DNA of 64,000 nt from Serratia sp. PL17 (lineage in GTDB: Bacteria; Pseudomonadota; Gammaproteobacteria; Enterobacterales; Enterobacteriaceae): the NCBI RefSeq assembly GCF_017832355.1, contig NZ_JAFIBY010000001.1, positions 1 to 64,000 on the forward strand, in the 5' to 3' direction. Under the pieces are notes generated by a model that was given only the letters and a program-made list of their open reading frames with translations, made no database searches and was not told where the DNA came from. Position 1 is the stretch's first letter. Each line of letters opens with the position of its first letter. The translations under genes and the position numbers were made by a program. Of this stretch, positions 36,405 to 45,584 are shown piece after piece.

Positions 36405-37364
36405 ATGAAACTAAAATGTGCCATTCTTGACGATTATCAGCAGGTCGCGCTCAACATGGCGGACTGGTCCGCCATCGCTGACCGGGTTGAGGTGTTCGCA
36501 ATCAATCAACATTTTACCGATGAAGCGGAACTGGCAGTGCATCTGCAGGACTGCGACATTCTGGTGATCATGCGTGAGCGTACGCCGATGACGGCGACAT
36601 TGCTGGCTCGCCTGCCCAAATTGCAGCTATTAATTACCTCAGGTATGCGCAATGCCTCGATTGATCTGGCCGCAGCAGCACAGCGCGGGGTTGTCGTCTG
36701 CGGTACCGACAGCGGCTCTGCAGCGCCGATGGAGCTGAGCTGGGCATTATTGCTTGGGTTGGCTAAACATCTGGTGCCGGAAAATGACGGTCTGCGGCAC
36801 AACGGGCCTTGGCAGCAATCGCTGGGTGTGACGCTGCAGGGTAAAACGCTGGGTCTGCTGGGGCTGGGCAAGATTGGTCGTCAAATGGCCGTGGTGGCGC
36901 ACGCTTTTGGTATGAAAGTGCAGGCCTGGAGCCAAAACCTGACGGCGGACAAGGCCAATGAGGTTGGCGTTACGCTGGCGGGATCAAAACAGGCATTGTT
37001 TGAACAGAGCGACTTTGTGTCCATTCACCTGGTGCTGAGTGATCGCAGCCGTGGGCTGGTTGGTCAACAAGAGCTGAAGGCAATGAAAAAAACCGCGTAT
37101 CTGATCAATACGTCACGCGCAGCGATTGTCGATAGAACCGCGTTGATTGATGCGTTACAGCATGGGCAGATTGCCGGTGCCGGGCTGGACGTATTTGAGG
37201 TTGAACCTTTGCCGGCCGATGACATTTTCCGCCAATTGCCCAATGTGTTGGCGACGCCGCATTTGGGCTATGTGGCTGACAGCAACTATCAAACCTATTT
37301 CCGCGAGGCGCTCGAGGACATTGTGGCGTTTCTCGCCGATGAACCGATACGCCGTCTGAGCTAG
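36405..37364 (+). CDS. D-isomer specific 2-hydroxyacid dehydrogenase
   Basis: A 319-residue NAD(P)-dependent dehydrogenase. The N-terminal half of the catalytic domain is [20 protein letters not shown]; the Rossmann motif is [20 protein letters not shown] (about 150-169); catalytic residues are Arg in [11 protein letters not shown] (about 239), Glu in DVFEVEPLP (about 268) and His in LATPHLGYV (about 286). The substrate cannot be read off; the group includes phosphoglycerate-like, glyoxylate and 2-ketogluconate reductases. It is the last gene of the iclR-usp unit. Confidence 0.88.
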   Translation: MKLKCAILDDYQQVALNMADWSAIADRVEVFAINQHFTDEAELAVHLQDCDILVIMRERTPMTATLLARLPKLQLLITSGMRNASIDLAAAAQRGVVVCGTDSGSAAPMELSWALLLGLAKHLVPENDGLRHNGPWQQSLGVTLQGKTLGLLGLGKIGRQMAVVAHAFGMKVQAWSQNLTADKANEVGVTLAGSKQALFEQSDFVSIHLVLSDRSRGLVGQQELKAMKKTAYLINTSRAAIVDRTALIDALQHGQIAGAGLDVFEVEPLPADDIFRQLPNVLATPHLGYVADSNYQTYFREALEDIVAFLADEPIRRLS

Positions 37365-37443
37365 ACGCTTTTATTTCCCTGGATGCTTGTCTGATACTGG
37401 GGTTCGCCCGTATCATTGCGCGTCTTTTTTAGCAGGGGTAATC

Positions 37444-38376
37444 ATGCGCGTATTATTGGCTCCGATGGAGGGCGTTCTCGATTCTTTGGTGCGCGAATTG
37501 CTCACCGAGGTGAACGACTACGATCTGTGCATCACCGAATTCCTGCGCGTGGTTGATCAACTGCTGCCTGCCAAATCTTTTTACCGCTTGTGCCCAGAAT
37601 TGCATCACGCCAGCCGCACACCGTCTGGCACCCTGGTGCGCATTCAACTGCTGGGGCAATACCCGCAGTGGTTAGCGGAAAATGCTGCGCGTGCGGTCGA
37701 ACTGGGCTCTTACGGCGTCGATCTTAACTGTGGTTGCCCGTCGAAATTGGTGAACGGCAGCGGCGGTGGGGCGACGTTGCTCAAAGATCCTGAGCTGATT
37801 TATCAGGGGGCTAAGGCCATGCGTGCGGCGGTGCCAGCTCACTTGCCGGTGACGGTAAAAGTGCGACTGGGGTGGGACAGCGACAGCCGCAGCTTTGAAA
37901 TTGCCGATGCGGTGCAGCAGGCCGGCGCCACGGAGCTGGCGGTACATGGCCGCACTAAAGAGGACGGTTACAAGGCGGAGCGTATCAACTGGGCGGCGAT
38001 TGGCGAGATCCGCCAGCGCCTGACCATTCCGGTGATCGCCAACGGCGAGATCTGGGATTACCAAAGTGCGCAAGACTGCCTGCAAACGACGGGCTGCGAT
38101 GCGGTAATGCTCGGACGCGGCGCGCTGAATGTGCCAAATTTGAGCCGGGTAGTGAAATACAATGAACCGTGTATGGCCTGGCCGCAGGTGGTGCAGCTAC
38201 TGCAAAAATACGTTCATTTGGAAAAGCAGGGCGATACCGGTTTGTACCACGTGGCGCGCATCAAGCAATGGCTGGGGTATTTGCGTAAAGAATATGATGA
38301 AGCGACTGAGCTTTTCGGTGAAGTGCGCGCACTGACCAATTCAAAAGATATCGCCCGGGTGATTTGCCGCTCGTAA
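37444..38376 (+). CDS. dusC: tRNA-dihydrouridine(16) synthase
   Basis: An FMN-dependent enzyme that reduces U16 of tRNA. From ATG 37444 ([20 protein letters not shown]) it has 310 residues (E. coli 315); the frame back to 37387 has no family similarity. Motifs: APMEGV (FMN loop), [21 protein letters not shown] with the catalytic Cys (about residue 98), VKVRLGW, VHGRTK and IANGEIWD. The C-terminal helical domain [20 protein letters not shown] binds the tRNA. It is a housekeeping gene on its own. Confidence 0.96.
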   Translation: MRVLLAPMEGVLDSLVRELLTEVNDYDLCITEFLRVVDQLLPAKSFYRLCPELHHASRTPSGTLVRIQLLGQYPQWLAENAARAVELGSYGVDLNCGCPSKLVNGSGGGATLLKDPELIYQGAKAMRAAVPAHLPVTVKVRLGWDSDSRSFEIADAVQQAGATELAVHGRTKEDGYKAERINWAAIGEIRQRLTIPVIANGEIWDYQSAQDCLQTTGCDAVMLGRGALNVPNLSRVVKYNEPCMAWPQVVQLLQKYVHLEKQGDTGLYHVARIKQWLGYLRKEYDEATELFGEVRALTNSKDIARVICRS

Positions 38377-38456
38377 TAGTCTACACCCGCCAACCAAGCC
38401 TACACCAATACCTCGCGTAGGGGCGCTGCAGGTTGCGCCCGCGTTAGCTCAGCGTT

Positions 38457-39248
38457 TCAGTCGTCCAGATCAATCGAGAAATAGCGTATTAATGCTTCAC
38501 GGCGTTCTTCTTCCGAATGCAGCGTCGACTCCCGACGGTGGTGATCTTCGGTGATAATCAGTTTGTTCTCGCTGATGGTCACTCGGCCGTTTTCCGTGGC
38601 GTGGGAGCACACCAGTTTCTGGGTAAAATGCGACTGCGGCGAGGTGCTGTGGTAATGGCACATGTCGGTAAATTCGTCGAGTTGGCGTTTTTGCAGGCTG
38701 AAACGGTAGAGCGTTTTGGCATGCGAGCGCTGATCGCCATTGCGACGCTCCAAAAAATAAACCTCGCCTTCCTGTTCCAAATGGAAGGTGCCGGTGCTTT
38801 GTGGCTGTTGCTCGGCCGTCGTGATCCTTAGCGGGGTCAGGAAGGAATCACCAAATCCCACGTCCACCAGATAGGGCTGATCCAGCTCGACCAGCAGTGC
38901 CATATGATCGAACGGCGGGCCAAAACTGCCGTCACGGGCGCGGATCTCGCCGGAAATAAAATGCACGCTAAAGCCAATGTCCTGCAGCAACAAAGCAAAT
39001 AGCCGGTTTAGCTCATAACAAAAGCCGCCGCGGTTGTGTTCAACAATTTTACTGAACAGCGCCTTCTCTTCCAGATGAATGCCCTGATGATAAATAATGC
39101 TCAGGTTTTCAAAGGGAACCTTGAGCATATGACCACGGTGTAATTGTTGCAGCGTCGGAAGGTCGGGTTGGGGGATGCCTGCGAATCCAATATGTTGCAG
39201 GTAACGTTGTCTGTCCACGGCGTGTCTCACAGCAGAAAAATTGAACAT
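38457..39248 (-). CDS. Arylamine N-acetyltransferase (NAT)
   Basis: A 263-residue acetyl-CoA-dependent N-acetyltransferase for arylamines and hydrazines. The catalytic triad is visible: Cys77 in RGGFCYELN, His115 in FDHMALLV and Asp129 in YLVDVGFGD. The N-terminal helical bundle (DRQRYLQHIGFAG...LHRGHMLKVPFENLSI in parts) and the C-terminal ITISENKLIIT-type strand match the family. No strong Shine-Dalgarno precedes ATG 39248. It is separated from the next LysR gene by 45 bases, same strand, so co-transcription is possible. E. coli NhoA is the nearest named homologue. Confidence 0.92.
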   Translation of the reverse strand: MFNFSAVRHAVDRQRYLQHIGFAGIPQPDLPTLQQLHRGHMLKVPFENLSIIYHQGIHLEEKALFSKIVEHNRGGFCYELNRLFALLLQDIGFSVHFISGEIRARDGSFGPPFDHMALLVELDQPYLVDVGFGDSFLTPLRITTAEQQPQSTGTFHLEQEGEVYFLERRNGDQRSHAKTLYRFSLQKRQLDEFTDMCHYHSTSPQSHFTQKLVCSHATENGRVTISENKLIITEDHHRRESTLHSEEERREALIRYFSIDLDD

Positions 39249-39293
39249 AAAATAGTTGGATTTGGCAACGTTGTGGGGGCAATAAGTGCTATG

Positions 39294-40232
39294 TCAGAAC
39301 GCCGGGGATTTGCCGGCGGCCTGCAGCAACAGATTTACCCAGCGGCGGGTGGTGGCGCTAACGAACGCGCTGTCTGCCCAGCAAAGGCGATACTGGTAGG
39401 CGGCAGGCAATTGCCGACCCTCGTCAAACACCCGCACCAGCTTGCCGGTGGCCAGCGCATCCTGCGCGACGGCCAGGCTTCCGAGTACAATGCCATTGCC
39501 TTCTATTGCTTCCTGCAGCGCATGACCGACGCTATTGAACGTGAGAATGCCGCGCGGCGCCGTAATACCCTCACCAAAGGCCATGAACCAGTCTTGCCAA
39601 TTGGCGATCCCCAGCCCCTGAGCATCTTTCCACGGTGAGTGAATCAACTGCGATTGGGCGACATCTGCAGGGGTGGCGAGTTTAGGGTGTGCAGCGAGAA
39701 ATGCTGGGCTTGCCAACGGCGCGAAGGCATCGGCGAGCAGCTCACGGGAGTGTGGCGGCGGGGTGCGCGTTGGACTGTAACGAATGGCGATATCCGCTTC
39801 GCCATTGGCCATATCGCGCAGGCTTTCATTGGCGTCCAGCACCAGCGAAACATCAGGATCGGCACGGCGCAATGCCGGCAGGCGCACTGCCAACCAGTGG
39901 CTGGCAATCCCCAGCGTACAGGTCAGTTTCAGTGTTTGCTGTTGCTCTGGCCGAACGCGATCGCTGGCTTTTTGTAGCAGCGTCAGTGCACGGGTAACGT
40001 CGATCGCTAGCCGTTTTCCCGTCTCATTGAGCGCAACGGCGTTACCTTTACGGTGAAATAGCTCGACCCCCAGCTCGTTCTCCAGATGGCGTATCTGGCG
40101 GCTGACCGCACCCAGTGTCACGTTCAACTCTTCTGCGGCCTCGGTAAAACTGGCGCAGCGCGCCGCAACCTCGAATGTATGCAAGGCCTTCAGCGATGGC
40201 AGACGTGGTTGAGCGTTCAGCTTGAGTTTCAT
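39294..40232 (-). CDS. LysR-family regulator (GcvA-like)
   Basis: A 312-residue LysR regulator: helix-turn-helix at about 14-72 (LPSLKALHTFEVAARCASFTEAAEELNVTLGAVSRQIRHLE in parts), substrate domain from about 95. The start is MKLKLNAQPRLPSLKALHTFEV, the N-terminal form of the GcvA/AmpR subgroup. It is divergent from the DMT permease at 40314, with 81 bases between, and is the likely regulator of that permease. Confidence 0.85.
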   Translation of the reverse strand: MKLKLNAQPRLPSLKALHTFEVAARCASFTEAAEELNVTLGAVSRQIRHLENELGVELFHRKGNAVALNETGKRLAIDVTRALTLLQKASDRVRPEQQQTLKLTCTLGIASHWLAVRLPALRRADPDVSLVLDANESLRDMANGEADIAIRYSPTRTPPPHSRELLADAFAPLASPAFLAAHPKLATPADVAQSQLIHSPWKDAQGLGIANWQDWFMAFGEGITAPRGILTFNSVGHALQEAIEGNGIVLGSLAVAQDALATGKLVRVFDEGRQLPAAYQYRLCWADSAFVSATTRRWVNLLLQAAGKSPAF

Positions 40233-40313
40233 TCAACCATATTGCCAATCTATCGATGTTCCACAAGTGATTTTTTGCATACTTTTGAGGCAAAGGTTCA
40301 AGAGGAATACGAC

Positions 40314-41174
40314 GTGGATATACTGATGGGGCTGGCTGCCGCGCTGTGCTGGGGCGGTACGGATTTTTTGGTTGGGATTAACGCCAGATCGGTGGGGGTA
40401 CGCAGGGCAGTATTTTTTTCTCAAGCGATCGGCTTTGTGATTTTTACTGCGTTGCTGTTGGTCTCAACGTCACCTGTCTTTGTGGCTTCAGGCGCAGTTT
40501 GGGGGTTGGCGCTACTGGCTGCCGGTTTGATGGTGAGTGGTTCGTTAGCCTTGTCACAGGCCTTTGCCATCGGCCAGGCGGCGATGGTGGCTCCACTGGT
40601 CACCTGCTATGGCGCTGTCACTACGTTGTTGTCGTGGATCAGTGGAGAACAGCTTACTGCGTTGACGCTGGTAGGGTTGGCGATCTGCCTATTGGGCGTA
40701 ATGCTGACGGCGATAAGCCCAGGGCGGCAGCCGGGCCACCGGTCATCATCGTTACCGGCAATCGTCTTCGCGTTGCTCGCCGCGTTCTGTTACGGCACGG
40801 GGTTCTGGCTGCAAGGAAAATACACGCTGCCGGTATTGGGTCCCAGCGTTAGCCTGTGGCTCGGTTATACCCTGGGGTTGCTGGCTCTGCTGACGCTAAC
40901 AACGCAGCGGCGAGCGCTGGTGTCGCGACCCGATTGGCGGCAGGCCGGGTTGCTGCTGGCAGCCAGTTTGCTCAACCTGGGCGGCTTTAGTGCATTTTCC
41001 GTGGGCGCCAGCGGCGGATCGGTGGCTGTAGTTACCGTGCTTAGCACCCTGTCCGGCGGTATTGCCGCACTGCTCGCGGCGCTGTTATTGCGCGAACGGC
41101 TCTCCGTTTTGCAGTGGGTGGGGGTCTTTACGGTATTGGCCGGGGTCGTGGCGCTGCACGTGAAATCGAGCTAG
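40314..41174 (+). CDS. EamA/DMT-type permease
   Basis: A 286-residue membrane protein with ten hydrophobic helices in two repeats of five, as in the DMT superfamily. I take GTG 40314 as the start because AGAGGA stands 7 bases before it; ATG 40326 (MGLAAALCWGG) is the alternative. Motifs: GLAAALCWGGTDFLVG in the first helix and GSVAVVTVLSTLSGGIAALLAALLLRERLS near the end, the usual EamA C-terminal signature. Substrate unknown; amino acids or metabolites are common for the family. Partner of the divergent LysR gene. Confidence 0.83.
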   Translation: MDILMGLAAALCWGGTDFLVGINARSVGVRRAVFFSQAIGFVIFTALLLVSTSPVFVASGAVWGLALLAAGLMVSGSLALSQAFAIGQAAMVAPLVTCYGAVTTLLSWISGEQLTALTLVGLAICLLGVMLTAISPGRQPGHRSSSLPAIVFALLAAFCYGTGFWLQGKYTLPVLGPSVSLWLGYTLGLLALLTLTTQRRALVSRPDWRQAGLLLAASLLNLGGFSAFSVGASGGSVAVVTVLSTLSGGIAALLAALLLRERLSVLQWVGVFTVLAGVVALHVKSS

Positions 41175-41436
41175 TTTGCCGCCTATCCGTTTTCTCATTT
41201 GGGTCATGGCCGTGCGTGATAAGCGATTGACGCGCCTATTATAATGCCTGCGCCCACAATAATAATATGCCTGTCCGGGAGACCCATATCGGCTTTCTTT
41301 CTCGCATGCACCGGGCGCAAACTGCCCCATAAATTAGATATCATGCAGATAAATGTGCGGTTGCGCTGTCGAGCAGCTGACGCCCCTTAAAGGCGCGCCT
41401 CGGCAGTGGGCCGGGGGCACCCAAGGCCCAGGACTT

Positions 41437-42729
41437 TCAACCGGCGTGCTGGGAGCGTCTGAAATAGGTCAACGGATTCAGCGAACGCAGGTGCAGTTGC
41501 AATACCACGCCGCGGCGGAAGAGGTAGTTGAGAACGGTCAACGACAACAGCTCAGTCAGCAAAGTGCTGTAGGCGGCGCCCATCATGCCGTACTGACGGA
41601 TCAGGCAATACGACAGCGGGATATTGATGACAAACACCAGGAACATCTTCTTCGACAGGAAGCCGTAACCGGAGAACATCACAATGTATTTGTAGGCCAG
41701 GGTACCCAGCGCGGAAAGCAGGGTGGCAACCGCCAATACCCCCATAGCAGGATAAGCGGCTAAGTATTGTTCCCCGTACAATAAGACGATCACCGGTTTG
41801 CCGAGCAAGACAATGCCGGCCACGATCGCGGCGGAGATCGCCAGCACCAACCCATTCAGTTTGGCTGCGGTACGCATGGCATCATTGCGGTGATAAGCAA
41901 ATATTTTGGCGAAAAACGAGGTGATAACCGCATCGGTGACAAACATCCAGGCGGTTGCCAGGGTAATGGCGACGGAGTAAATACCCAGCGCTTCGGCGGA
42001 AACAAACCACATCAGGAACAACTGCGCCAGTCGGGTATAAATGGCGATGGAAACATTGGATATTGCCAGCGGCAGGCCACTGGCGAGCAAATAGCGCACA
42101 TATTTACGCCGAACGCGCCCAGGTGCGATAAAGCGCGGATGGCGGCGGTGGTACATGTGGTGGCGAATCAGATAGGGGATCAAATAAACCATCACAATCG
42201 GGATCGCCAGGTAATACAGGTGCAGATCAAAATACACAATCAAATAACGCACCAGCAGCGCACTGCCCAGCCCGGCCACGTTGGCCAACGTATTGAAGCG
42301 CGACTCCAGCCGGGCATCATGGTAAATGGTGAAGACGTCTCTCAATGAGAAAAAGCTGGCGACAAAAGTGGCGGCACAAAAGTAGAAGGTAATGAAGTCT
42401 TCTCGCAGGCCGGTGTAAATCAATATTGCTGCAGAGAGCACGATGAAACAGCCTTGGCGCAGCCGATTGGTGGAGAACATCAGCGCAGTTCCAGAGCCTG
42501 GATTGCGGCTAATTCGCTTGAACAGAACGGTATCGGAACCCAGTAGCGCCAGCGTTTGGGTAATGGCGAAAATGGCGGTAGCAAAGGTGATCTTGCCGAA
42601 GCTTTCCGGGCCAATATATCTTGCCATATAGGCGGTGATGAATATCACGCCCAAGATGGACACCATCTTTTCGGATATCATCCAAAACGCATTGCTCACT
42701 ATCCTGATATCTATGAAATTTAATTTCAT
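41437..42729 (-). CDS. Polysaccharide flippase (Wzx/MATE-like)
   Basis: A 430-residue protein with about 12-14 hydrophobic helices, of the MOP polysaccharide-transporter group: residues 10-40 VSNAFWMISEKMVSILGVIFITAYMARYIGPESFGKITFA in parts, then repeated PLAISNVSIAIYTRLAQLFLMWF, and the second half NIPLSYCLIRQYGMMGAAYSTLLTE. AGGGAAA lies 8 bases before the ATG. The facing gene at 42883 is a TupA-like ATP-grasp protein, so both may serve a surface glycan. No glycosyltransferase or polymerase gene is adjacent, which is odd for a Wzx. The gap 41175-41436 behind it holds no gene. Confidence 0.83.
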   Translation of the reverse strand: MKLNFIDIRIVSNAFWMISEKMVSILGVIFITAYMARYIGPESFGKITFATAIFAITQTLALLGSDTVLFKRISRNPGSGTALMFSTNRLRQGCFIVLSAAILIYTGLREDFITFYFCAATFVASFFSLRDVFTIYHDARLESRFNTLANVAGLGSALLVRYLIVYFDLHLYYLAIPIVMVYLIPYLIRHHMYHRRHPRFIAPGRVRRKYVRYLLASGLPLAISNVSIAIYTRLAQLFLMWFVSAEALGIYSVAITLATAWMFVTDAVITSFFAKIFAYHRNDAMRTAAKLNGLVLAISAAIVAGIVLLGKPVIVLLYGEQYLAAYPAMGVLAVATLLSALGTLAYKYIVMFSGYGFLSKKMFLVFVINIPLSYCLIRQYGMMGAAYSTLLTELLSLTVLNYLFRRGVVLQLHLRSLNPLTYFRRSQHAG

Positions 42730-42882
42730 TCGCGCTTTCCCTGTCGCATCTTTTAATAGGAATTATCCGATTATTTCCTTAACCTCTGTAGGGATGACTC
42801 GCAGGGTTTTATAATTGAGATGCTATAACCGGAGTGTCAGAAGCATTTCTACGTATGCTATGTTCATGGAAGAAAGAGAAGA

Positions 42883-43737
42883 ATGAGAAAACTCGTAAAA
42901 CGACTCTATCGGGCCGCGCCCGATTTTATTTATTATCAAGTCAGCCATTACCTTGTCCACGGCTCTTTTGTTAACTTCAAATCCCCAAAGACATTTTCAG
43001 AAAAAATCTATCGACGCATGCGCTATCCGCATAATGATTTCAGTATGTTAGCGGATAAGATGGCGGTCAGGGAGTATATTGCCCAGCGGGTGTCGGATAA
43101 ATACCTAACGCCTATTATTATGGCGACGCCTAATTTCACTGAACAAGACTATCTTTCTTTGCCACAATCATTTGTTATCAAAACAAATAATGCGTCACAA
43201 CAAGTCAAGATAGTGAAAGATAAAAGCACGGTATCCTATCAAGATATTGCGAATATTCTTAAGCAATGGTCTGCAATAACCTATTGGAAAAGGTATCGAG
43301 AAAAGCACTACGCAAATATTCCGCAGCAGGTTATCGTCGAAGAGCTGCTGGATATTGAATGTGACGGTGAATTGATTGACTACAAGGTGCATGTATTTAA
43401 CGGAAAACGGCCTTACGTGTTTGTCGAATTGCTGCGTGGTGGCCCTGAGCCGAGCTCGCTGGAGTTTTTAGATGAGCATGCACGCCATTGCTTTTTTACT
43501 CAGGCAGACATTCCGCAAGTCAATACGCTGTATGAAAAACCGGCTTTCTGGGATGAGATGATTCAGGTCGCTAAAGCGGTTTCCGCGGATTTGGACTATT
43601 GCCGCGTCGATTTTTATCTCACACGTGAGCAAATATACATCGGCGAATTGACGCTTACCCCAGGTGCTGGCAACGAAGTCTATTTGCCACGTGCCACCAA
43701 TCTTCTGCTGGGCGAGATGATGTCTAAAGCGTGGTGA
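42883..43737 (+). CDS. TupA-like ATP-grasp protein
   Basis: A 284-residue protein of the TupA-like ATP-grasp family, named from the teichuronic acid synthesis protein of Bacillus; members occur in polysaccharide loci. Seen here: the N-terminal FKSPKTFSEKIYRRM motif (about 30-44), LADKMAVREYI, FVIKTNNASQQVKIV (about 100-114), VEELLDIECDGELIDYKVHVFNG (about 147-169), the metal-binding DFYL (about 245) and GELTLTPGAGNE at the end. Function is unproven; attachment of an amino acid or an amide to a sugar is plausible. AGAGAAG precedes the ATG. The gene is noticeably A+T-rich compared with its neighbours, which suggests acquisition. Divergent from the flippase. Confidence 0.8.
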   Translation: MRKLVKRLYRAAPDFIYYQVSHYLVHGSFVNFKSPKTFSEKIYRRMRYPHNDFSMLADKMAVREYIAQRVSDKYLTPIIMATPNFTEQDYLSLPQSFVIKTNNASQQVKIVKDKSTVSYQDIANILKQWSAITYWKRYREKHYANIPQQVIVEELLDIECDGELIDYKVHVFNGKRPYVFVELLRGGPEPSSLEFLDEHARHCFFTQADIPQVNTLYEKPAFWDEMIQVAKAVSADLDYCRVDFYLTREQIYIGELTLTPGAGNEVYLPRATNLLLGEMMSKAW

Positions 43738-43750
43738 TCCTTGTGGCAGG

Positions 43751-44653
43751 TTACTGCCCGCCGCCTGCAGGCGAGATGCTCTGTAGCCACGCAAGAAACT
43801 CAGCTGCTTTGGGTTTTTCCAGCGTACGTTGAGGATAAACCACGTAATAGGGCTTGCTGAGCGGTAGCGCCGGTTCTGCCAGCGGCACCAATGTCCCCTT
43901 GGCCAGTTCCCGCTGAATAAGTTGTTGCTGGCCAAGTAAAATACCCAGGCCTTCCACAGCGGCATCTATTGCCAATGAGGTCAGGTTATAGGTCAGGCCA
44001 CGTCGCTGTGGCGGAGGCAAGCCGGCTGCGTTAAACCATTCATGCCACCCCGGCAGGAACTGGCTTTCCTTACCCCAATCGACATGGATCAGCGGCTGGT
44101 GCGTCCAGTCGCCAGCCGCCTGCAACTGCGGGCTGCACACCGGTTGAACAGCGTCCTGAAACAAACGCACTTTTTCCAATAGCGGGTAGTCTTGATCGCC
44201 AAAACACAGGGCAAAGTCTGCTGTTGAGCTGGCGAAGTCCACTTCGCCGTGGGTAGCATGCAGCCGGATATCGACCTGCGGGTGTTGCGTCAGCCAGCCC
44301 CCAATCACCGGGTTTAGCCATTTTGATGCCAGTGCCGGTAGGGCAAATAGCGTCAGCGTCTCCTTGCCTCGCTGGCGATCGACATGCTGCTGCGCGATAC
44401 GCAGTGTCTCAAATGCCTGCTGCACGTACGCCAGGTAATCCGCGCCCTGTTCGGTTAGTGTTACGCCGCTTTTGGCTCGGGTGAACAGCAGAATGCCCAG
44501 GTGCTGCTCAAGCTGGCGGATTTGCTGGCTGACGGCGGCGGCGGTCAACGCCAGGCTGTCTGCCGCTTTGGCTAAGCTGCCGGTGCGAGCGGCGGTTTCA
44601 AAAGCCAGAATAGCGCTCAGTTTGGGCAGGCGGCTACGGGTGGGTGCGTTCAT
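43751..44653 (-). CDS. LysR-family regulator (GcvA-like)
   Basis: A 300-residue LysR regulator with helix-turn-helix at about 10-70 (LPKLSAILAFETAARTGSLAKAADSLALTAAAVSQQIRQLE in parts). It is divergent from the 2-oxoglutarate oxygenase gene at 44766 (112-base gap), so it probably controls it. Its 3' end is 13 bases from the convergent TupA-like gene. Confidence 0.86.
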   Translation of the reverse strand: MNAPTRSRLPKLSAILAFETAARTGSLAKAADSLALTAAAVSQQIRQLEQHLGILLFTRAKSGVTLTEQGADYLAYVQQAFETLRIAQQHVDRQRGKETLTLFALPALASKWLNPVIGGWLTQHPQVDIRLHATHGEVDFASSTADFALCFGDQDYPLLEKVRLFQDAVQPVCSPQLQAAGDWTHQPLIHVDWGKESQFLPGWHEWFNAAGLPPPQRRGLTYNLTSLAIDAAVEGLGILLGQQQLIQRELAKGTLVPLAEPALPLSKPYYVVYPQRTLEKPKAAEFLAWLQSISPAGGGQ

Positions 44654-44765
44654 GGCAGTTATCGCTAAGAATTGGTTAACATATCCTTAACGCATTTTTG
44701 TTATTACGGCAATGTGACATTCGCTACAGTGGGGTTATCCGGCCTAATGCCAACAGGAGCCTCTG

Positions 44766-45545
44766 ATGCAACCACTCGCTCATATCATTGATTTATCCGC
44801 CAACCCGATTGGCGACGCCGCTTTTCAGGCTCGCTGTAAAGCGACGCTGGATACGTCCGGGGCGCTGGTATTGCCGGGCTTCCTGACGGCAGCGGCCTTG
44901 GCAAGGGTGCGTCTGGAAGGGGCGCAGAACAGCCATGCTGCGTTTTACGCAGCCAGCAAGCATAACGTCTACCTCAAACCACAGGACGAAACGTTACCGG
45001 CCAATCATGCACGCAACCGGCTGGTTGTTTCATCCAAAGGCTGCATTACCGACGAAGAGATCCCGGCTGAGTCACCGTTGCGCACGCTGTACGACGCACA
45101 ACCCTTCCGTGACTTTCTCTGTGCGGTACTGGAAGAGCAGCGCCTTTACCCTTACGCGGACCGGCTGTCTTCTATCAACCTGCATTATGCCCACCGAGGA
45201 CAAGAGCTGGGTTGGCATTTTGACAATTCGTCGTTCGCCATCACGCTGCTGATCCAAAAACCCCAGGCCGGGGGGCGCTTTGAATATGTGGAAAACTTGC
45301 GTGATGCCGATCGTGGCGAGATGAATTATGCCGGTGTTTCCGAGGTATTGGACGGTGAGCGGGCAGCGAAGCCGCTGACGATGGAAGAGGGGGATTTGGT
45401 GCTGTTCCGTGGGCGCAATGCCATGCATCGCGTCACGCCGACGGAGGGGGATACCACCCGGATGCTGGTGGTCCTGGCCTACAATGCCCAGCCGGATATT
45501 GCGCTGTCGGAGAGTGCCAGAATGACTTTTTACGGCCGATTGTAG
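44766..45545 (+). CDS. 2-oxoglutarate/Fe(II) oxygenase of the HalD/BesD (ArpA) group
   Basis: A 259-residue protein. The iron ligands are His151 and Asp153 in LGWHFDNSSFAITLLIQ and His221 in RGRNAMHRV; Arg232 (TTRMLVVL) should bind 2-oxoglutarate. The surrounding LQKPQAGGRFEY-like segment is that of the HalD/BesD amino-acid halogenases. In the halogenases the Asp is replaced by Gly to leave room for chloride; here the Asp is present, so hydroxylation is predicted. Substrate unknown; a free amino acid is likely by family. It is divergent from a LysR gene and followed by a terminator at 45555-45578. ACAGGAGCC lies about 6 bases before the ATG. Confidence 0.82.
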   Translation: MQPLAHIIDLSANPIGDAAFQARCKATLDTSGALVLPGFLTAAALARVRLEGAQNSHAAFYAASKHNVYLKPQDETLPANHARNRLVVSSKGCITDEEIPAESPLRTLYDAQPFRDFLCAVLEEQRLYPYADRLSSINLHYAHRGQELGWHFDNSSFAITLLIQKPQAGGRFEYVENLRDADRGEMNYAGVSEVLDGERAAKPLTMEEGDLVLFRGRNAMHRVTPTEGDTTRMLVVLAYNAQPDIALSESARMTFYGRL

Positions 45546-45554
45546 AGATAAAAA

Positions 45555-45578
45555 GAACTGCCCCGAAAGGGGCAGTTC
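45555..45578 (-). terminator. Terminator of ansP
   Basis: GAACTGCCCC (45555-45564), GAAA, GGGGCAGTTC (45569-45578). Read on the minus strand the stem is followed by TTTTTATC, so it ends the ansP transcript. Confidence 0.85.
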
Positions 45579-45584
45579 AGCGGC

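Noticed and set aside
41220-41250. TTGACG and TATAAT near 41228-41245 as a promoter
   Set aside because: The two boxes are only about 7 bases apart, so they cannot work together.
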